This document shows, in pieces, positions 61,815 through 64,000 of a DNA stretch of 64,000 nt (position 1 is the stretch's first letter; each line of letters starts with the position of its first letter). The stretch spans positions 5,018,501-5,082,500 of the forward strand of contig NZ_CP088149.1 of NCBI RefSeq assembly GCF_002845275.2. Direction: 5' to 3'. This stretch comes from Pseudomonas sp. S06B 330. GTDB lineage: Bacteria; Pseudomonadota; Gammaproteobacteria; Pseudomonadales; Pseudomonadaceae. Under the pieces are notes generated by a model that was given only the letters and a program-made list of their open reading frames with translations, did no database searches and had not been told where the DNA came from. The translations under genes and the position numbers were made by a program.

Positions 61815-64000
61815 TGGCCGTCCTCTTCGTTGCCTAAGGTCTGCCAGGGCGCCTCGAACATCGGCCGGTACATGGCTTCACACCACCCCTCGAATTCTTC
61901 GCTGGCAGTCAACGCCGCAAAGTCAGTGAATTGACGGGCCAGCGCGGTGCTTTCGCTACGTTCGCCAAAGCTGTTCTGACCATCGCCTTCATAGGCCTTG
62001 GCCGCAGCAACCAGCGCTTTGTCGGGATCAGTCTGGGCCAGCCAGGCAATGGCGGTCTTGACCGCCACAGGCAGCGGCGCGCACATGCCAGCCTGGCGGG
62101 CCAGCAGCAAGTCACCAAGCAAGTCCGCCGCACGGGGTTGCTCAATTGGTGTCAGTAACAGGGTGACGTCCGTGGCCACCACAGCACTATGTAACGGCAA
62201 CCCCACTGAACAGGCGGCCAAATGCATGACCCAGGTTGACGTCAACCGATGCCATTTCAGTGATCGACCGCTGCTGATGCCATTGGGCAACGTGGTAATG
62301 CTGAGCAAGGATTGATCATCGCGTTGATAAACCCGCCCAAGCCAGCCTTCGAGTTTGAGTTGGCGGTGTTCGAAGCGAATCGGTAAGGCGCTGTCCAAGG
62401 CAGTGGGCCACTGGTGCAACAGCTGTTGATGACGCTGCAGTAAATCCGGCAACGGCTCGACCAACTCGGCTTGCAGGCACTCGCCGAAGCCCGCCAATGG
62501 CAGCATGCCGCTACCCTGCAGGCGACGAGCCTGAGCACCCAGTGCCTGGCCGGCGTCCTCGGGGCTCGCCAGGGCAGCGACTAACAGGCTTTCGCTGAGG
62601 CTGTAACGCTGCAAGGCGTCAAGTACAAAGGGCTCTTCATCGGCCAAGGGGGCTTCCACCGACTCGAAAAATACCTTCAGGCGCTGACTGAAGAAGTGCC
62701 GCACGGGATGACGCAGGAAGTCCTGAAGCAAGGTCAGGCTCAAGGCCTCATCGTTGCTATAGGGAGGTAGTTGTTCCTCGACCTTTGGCTGCTCTTCGCC
62801 AGGAAGGTGCAAGGTTCGCCACTCGCGTGCGTAACTGAACAAGCTGCTGCCTTTGTGAAAGTAACGGGCGCTGAAGGGCTGCAACGGGTGTTCGACGGTC
62901 AAGGCCTGCAACAGCTGTTCGCCACCGTCGAGCTTGTCGCCGTCTTTGGCGCCGGCCAGTCGCCAACCGCCGGCAAGGTGATCGCGTAGCTGGCCGATCA
63001 GTACCGAGGCTGGTCGTTCACTGTTGTCACGAATACTGCGACCGACCCAACTGACATACAACTGATCACGCGCCGAAAGCAGCGCTTCCAGCAGCAAGTA
63101 ACGGTCATCTTCACGACGAGAGCGATCACCTGGACGGTAGTCACTGCCCATCAGGTCGAAGTCCAGCGGCGGTTGCGCGCGTGGGTAGTCACCATCATTC
63201 ATGCCAAGCAGGCAGACCACTTTGAACGGTATGGCGCGCATGGGCATCAGCGTACAGAAATTCACCGAACCGGCCAGGAATCGTTGTGACAATCGCCCCT
63301 GATCAAGCCCGGCCAACCACGCTTCTCGAACCACGGTCAGCGGCAGCAAGTCTTCAAGGCCAACCGATTCACAGGTTTGCAACCAGGTCTCCCGCAACGT
63401 CTGCAGTTGTACCAACAAGTAGTCGTCATGCTCGGTTTCGGCCAGGAAGAATACCTGCAACAGCGCGTGCAAACGCTCGCCCCATTGCGCCGCCGTGGCT
63501 GGCGTAGACAACTGCTGATAGGCGATTTCCAGCGCATCGAGCAGGGCCACCAGGGGCCCGATCAGTGCCGCGTCCAGCCCACCGATCTCATCAAACGGCT
63601 CGATCCCGTCGCAGCCTTCGCCGGTGCCCACGGCATAGCCAAGGAGCATCCGCCGCAGGCCGAATCGCCAGCTGTTCTGTTCCAGATCAGCCGGCAAGCC
63701 GAGACTTGCGCGCTGCTCGGCGTTTAACCCCCAGCGGATTCCGGCGCCTTCAATCCAGCGGTGTAGGGTCGGCAGATCGCTTTCCTTGATGGCGAAACGG
63801 GCGCGCAAGGCGGGCACATCGAGCAAGTCGAGAATCTCGCTGACCGCAAAGCGGCTGTCCGGCAACTTCAGCAAATGCTCCAAGGCAATCAGCAGCGGAT
63901 CACGACCGCGCTGCCCCTGATCGGTCAGGGTAAACGGAATGAAGCGAGGGTCATCGCGGCCCAACTGGCCAAATACGGCACGTATATGCGGTGCGTAGGT
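61811..64000 (-). CDS. recC: Exodeoxyribonuclease V gamma subunit RecC, 3' part (start outside window)
   Basis: Chi-scanning subunit of RecBCD. The frame runs uninterrupted to the window edge (TYAPHIRAVFGQLGRDDPRF from 64000), so the apparent TTG start at 63964 is internal and roughly a third of the protein is missing. Family blocks seen: IPFKVVCLLGMNDGDYPR, DLMGSDYRPGDRSRREDDRYLLLEALLSAR and LSLTLLQDFLRHPVRHFF. RecC needs no catalytic residues of its own; it splits the strands and recognises Chi. Confidence 0.96.
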   Translation of the reverse strand, partial: TYAPHIRAVFGQLGRDDPRFIPFTLTDQGQRGRDPLLIALEHLLKLPDSRFAVSEILDLLDVPALRARFAIKESDLPTLHRWIEGAGIRWGLNAEQRASLGLPADLEQNSWRFGLRRMLLGYAVGTGEGCDGIEPFDEIGGLDAALIGPLVALLDALEIAYQQLSTPATAAQWGERLHALLQVFFLAETEHDDYLLVQLQTLRETWLQTCESVGLEDLLPLTVVREAWLAGLDQGRLSQRFLAGSVNFCTLMPMRAIPFKVVCLLGMNDGDYPRAQPPLDFDLMGSDYRPGDRSRREDDRYLLLEALLSARDQLYVSWVGRSIRDNSERPASVLIGQLRDHLAGGWRLAGAKDGDKLDGGEQLLQALTVEHPLQPFSARYFHKGSSLFSYAREWRTLHLPGEEQPKVEEQLPPYSNDEALSLTLLQDFLRHPVRHFFSQRLKVFFESVEAPLADEEPFVLDALQRYSLSESLLVAALASPEDAGQALGAQARRLQGSGMLPLAGFGECLQAELVEPLPDLLQRHQQLLHQWPTALDSALPIRFEHRQLKLEGWLGRVYQRDDQSLLSITTLPNGISSGRSLKWHRLTSTWVMHLAACSVGLPLHSAVVATDVTLLLTPIEQPRAADLLGDLLLARQAGMCAPLPVAVKTAIAWLAQTDPDKALVAAAKAYEGDGQNSFGERSESTALARQFTDFAALTASEEFEGWCEAMYRPMFEAPWQTLGNEEDGQ

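Noticed and set aside
63964..64000. Start of recC at the TTG at 63964
   Set aside because: The reading frame continues with RecC-like residues to the window edge and the protein would be far too short.
1..64000. tRNA or rRNA genes, integrases, transposases or toxin-antitoxin pairs
   Set aside because: Scanned for by eye through the sequence and translations; none seen. Small RNAs cannot be excluded without covariance searches.

Overview
The window reads as a chromosomal segment of a fluorescent Pseudomonas, most likely the P. putida group. Evidence from the sequence: GC-rich codon use with many C/G third positions, five intergenic copies of the Pseudomonas REP palindrome (GTGGGAGC...GCTCCCAC core), and the gene set radA-mscL-fpr-ppoR-rlmG-cioBA, pcaHG-mcpS-ggt, mmsAB, yfiRNB and recCBD, an order I recall from P. 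putida KT2440. No tRNA, rRNA, insertion sequence, prophage or CRISPR array was seen.

Layout. 1-9.7 kb: 3' part of glyA, an orphan hypothetical gene, the minus-strand cstA-yjiX-yjiA set (pyruvate/peptide transporter plus metal-GTPase), a PilZ protein, a uracil/xanthine-type NCS2 permease, radA and mscL. 9.7-22.3 kb: ferredoxin-NADP reductase, the LuxR solo ppoR, rlmG, the cyanide-insensitive oxidase operon cioA-cioB-cioZ (the last encodes only 51 aa) with a perfect ANR box, an MFS exporter, a DJ-1 family protein lacking its catalytic cysteine, a GNAT, an AzgA-type purine permease overlapping trmA, then LysR and a secreted cupin.

22.3-38 kb is an aromatic/alicyclic catabolism island: a quinate/shikimate dehydrogenase, a TetR regulator, the two-domain 3-dehydroshikimate dehydratase QuiC, an MFS permease, an IclR-controlled group (FAD dehydrogenase, TIM-barrel enzyme, EamA permease), protocatechuate 3,4-dioxygenase pcaHG, a membrane zinc protease and the TCA-acid chemoreceptor mcpS. 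Together these could take shikimate to 3-dehydroshikimate, protocatechuate and 3-carboxymuconate. Related TAACC-N4-GGT-like sites precede several of the promoters, and a separate TGGAA-N5-TTCCA-type site marks the IclR group.

38-49.6 kb: ggt, an mdaB/YgiN-like quinone redox pair with a LysR, a TauE/SafE permease and another LysR, then a compact six-gene operon (43.8-49.5 kb) resembling E. coli ynbABCD with two additional genes: CDP-alcohol phosphotransferase, hydrolase-methyltransferase fusion, PAP2-dual-specificity phosphatase fusion, an unknown membrane protein, a PlsC-type acyltransferase and a CdsA-type cytidylyltransferase. It looks like a self-contained pathway for an uncharacterised lipid and is the strongest candidate for a new system here.

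49.6-64 kb: a small cupin, valine catabolism mmsA-mmsB with divergent LysR, the c-di-GMP signalling module yfiR-yfiN-yfiB, and recC-recB-recD, with recC cut by the window end.
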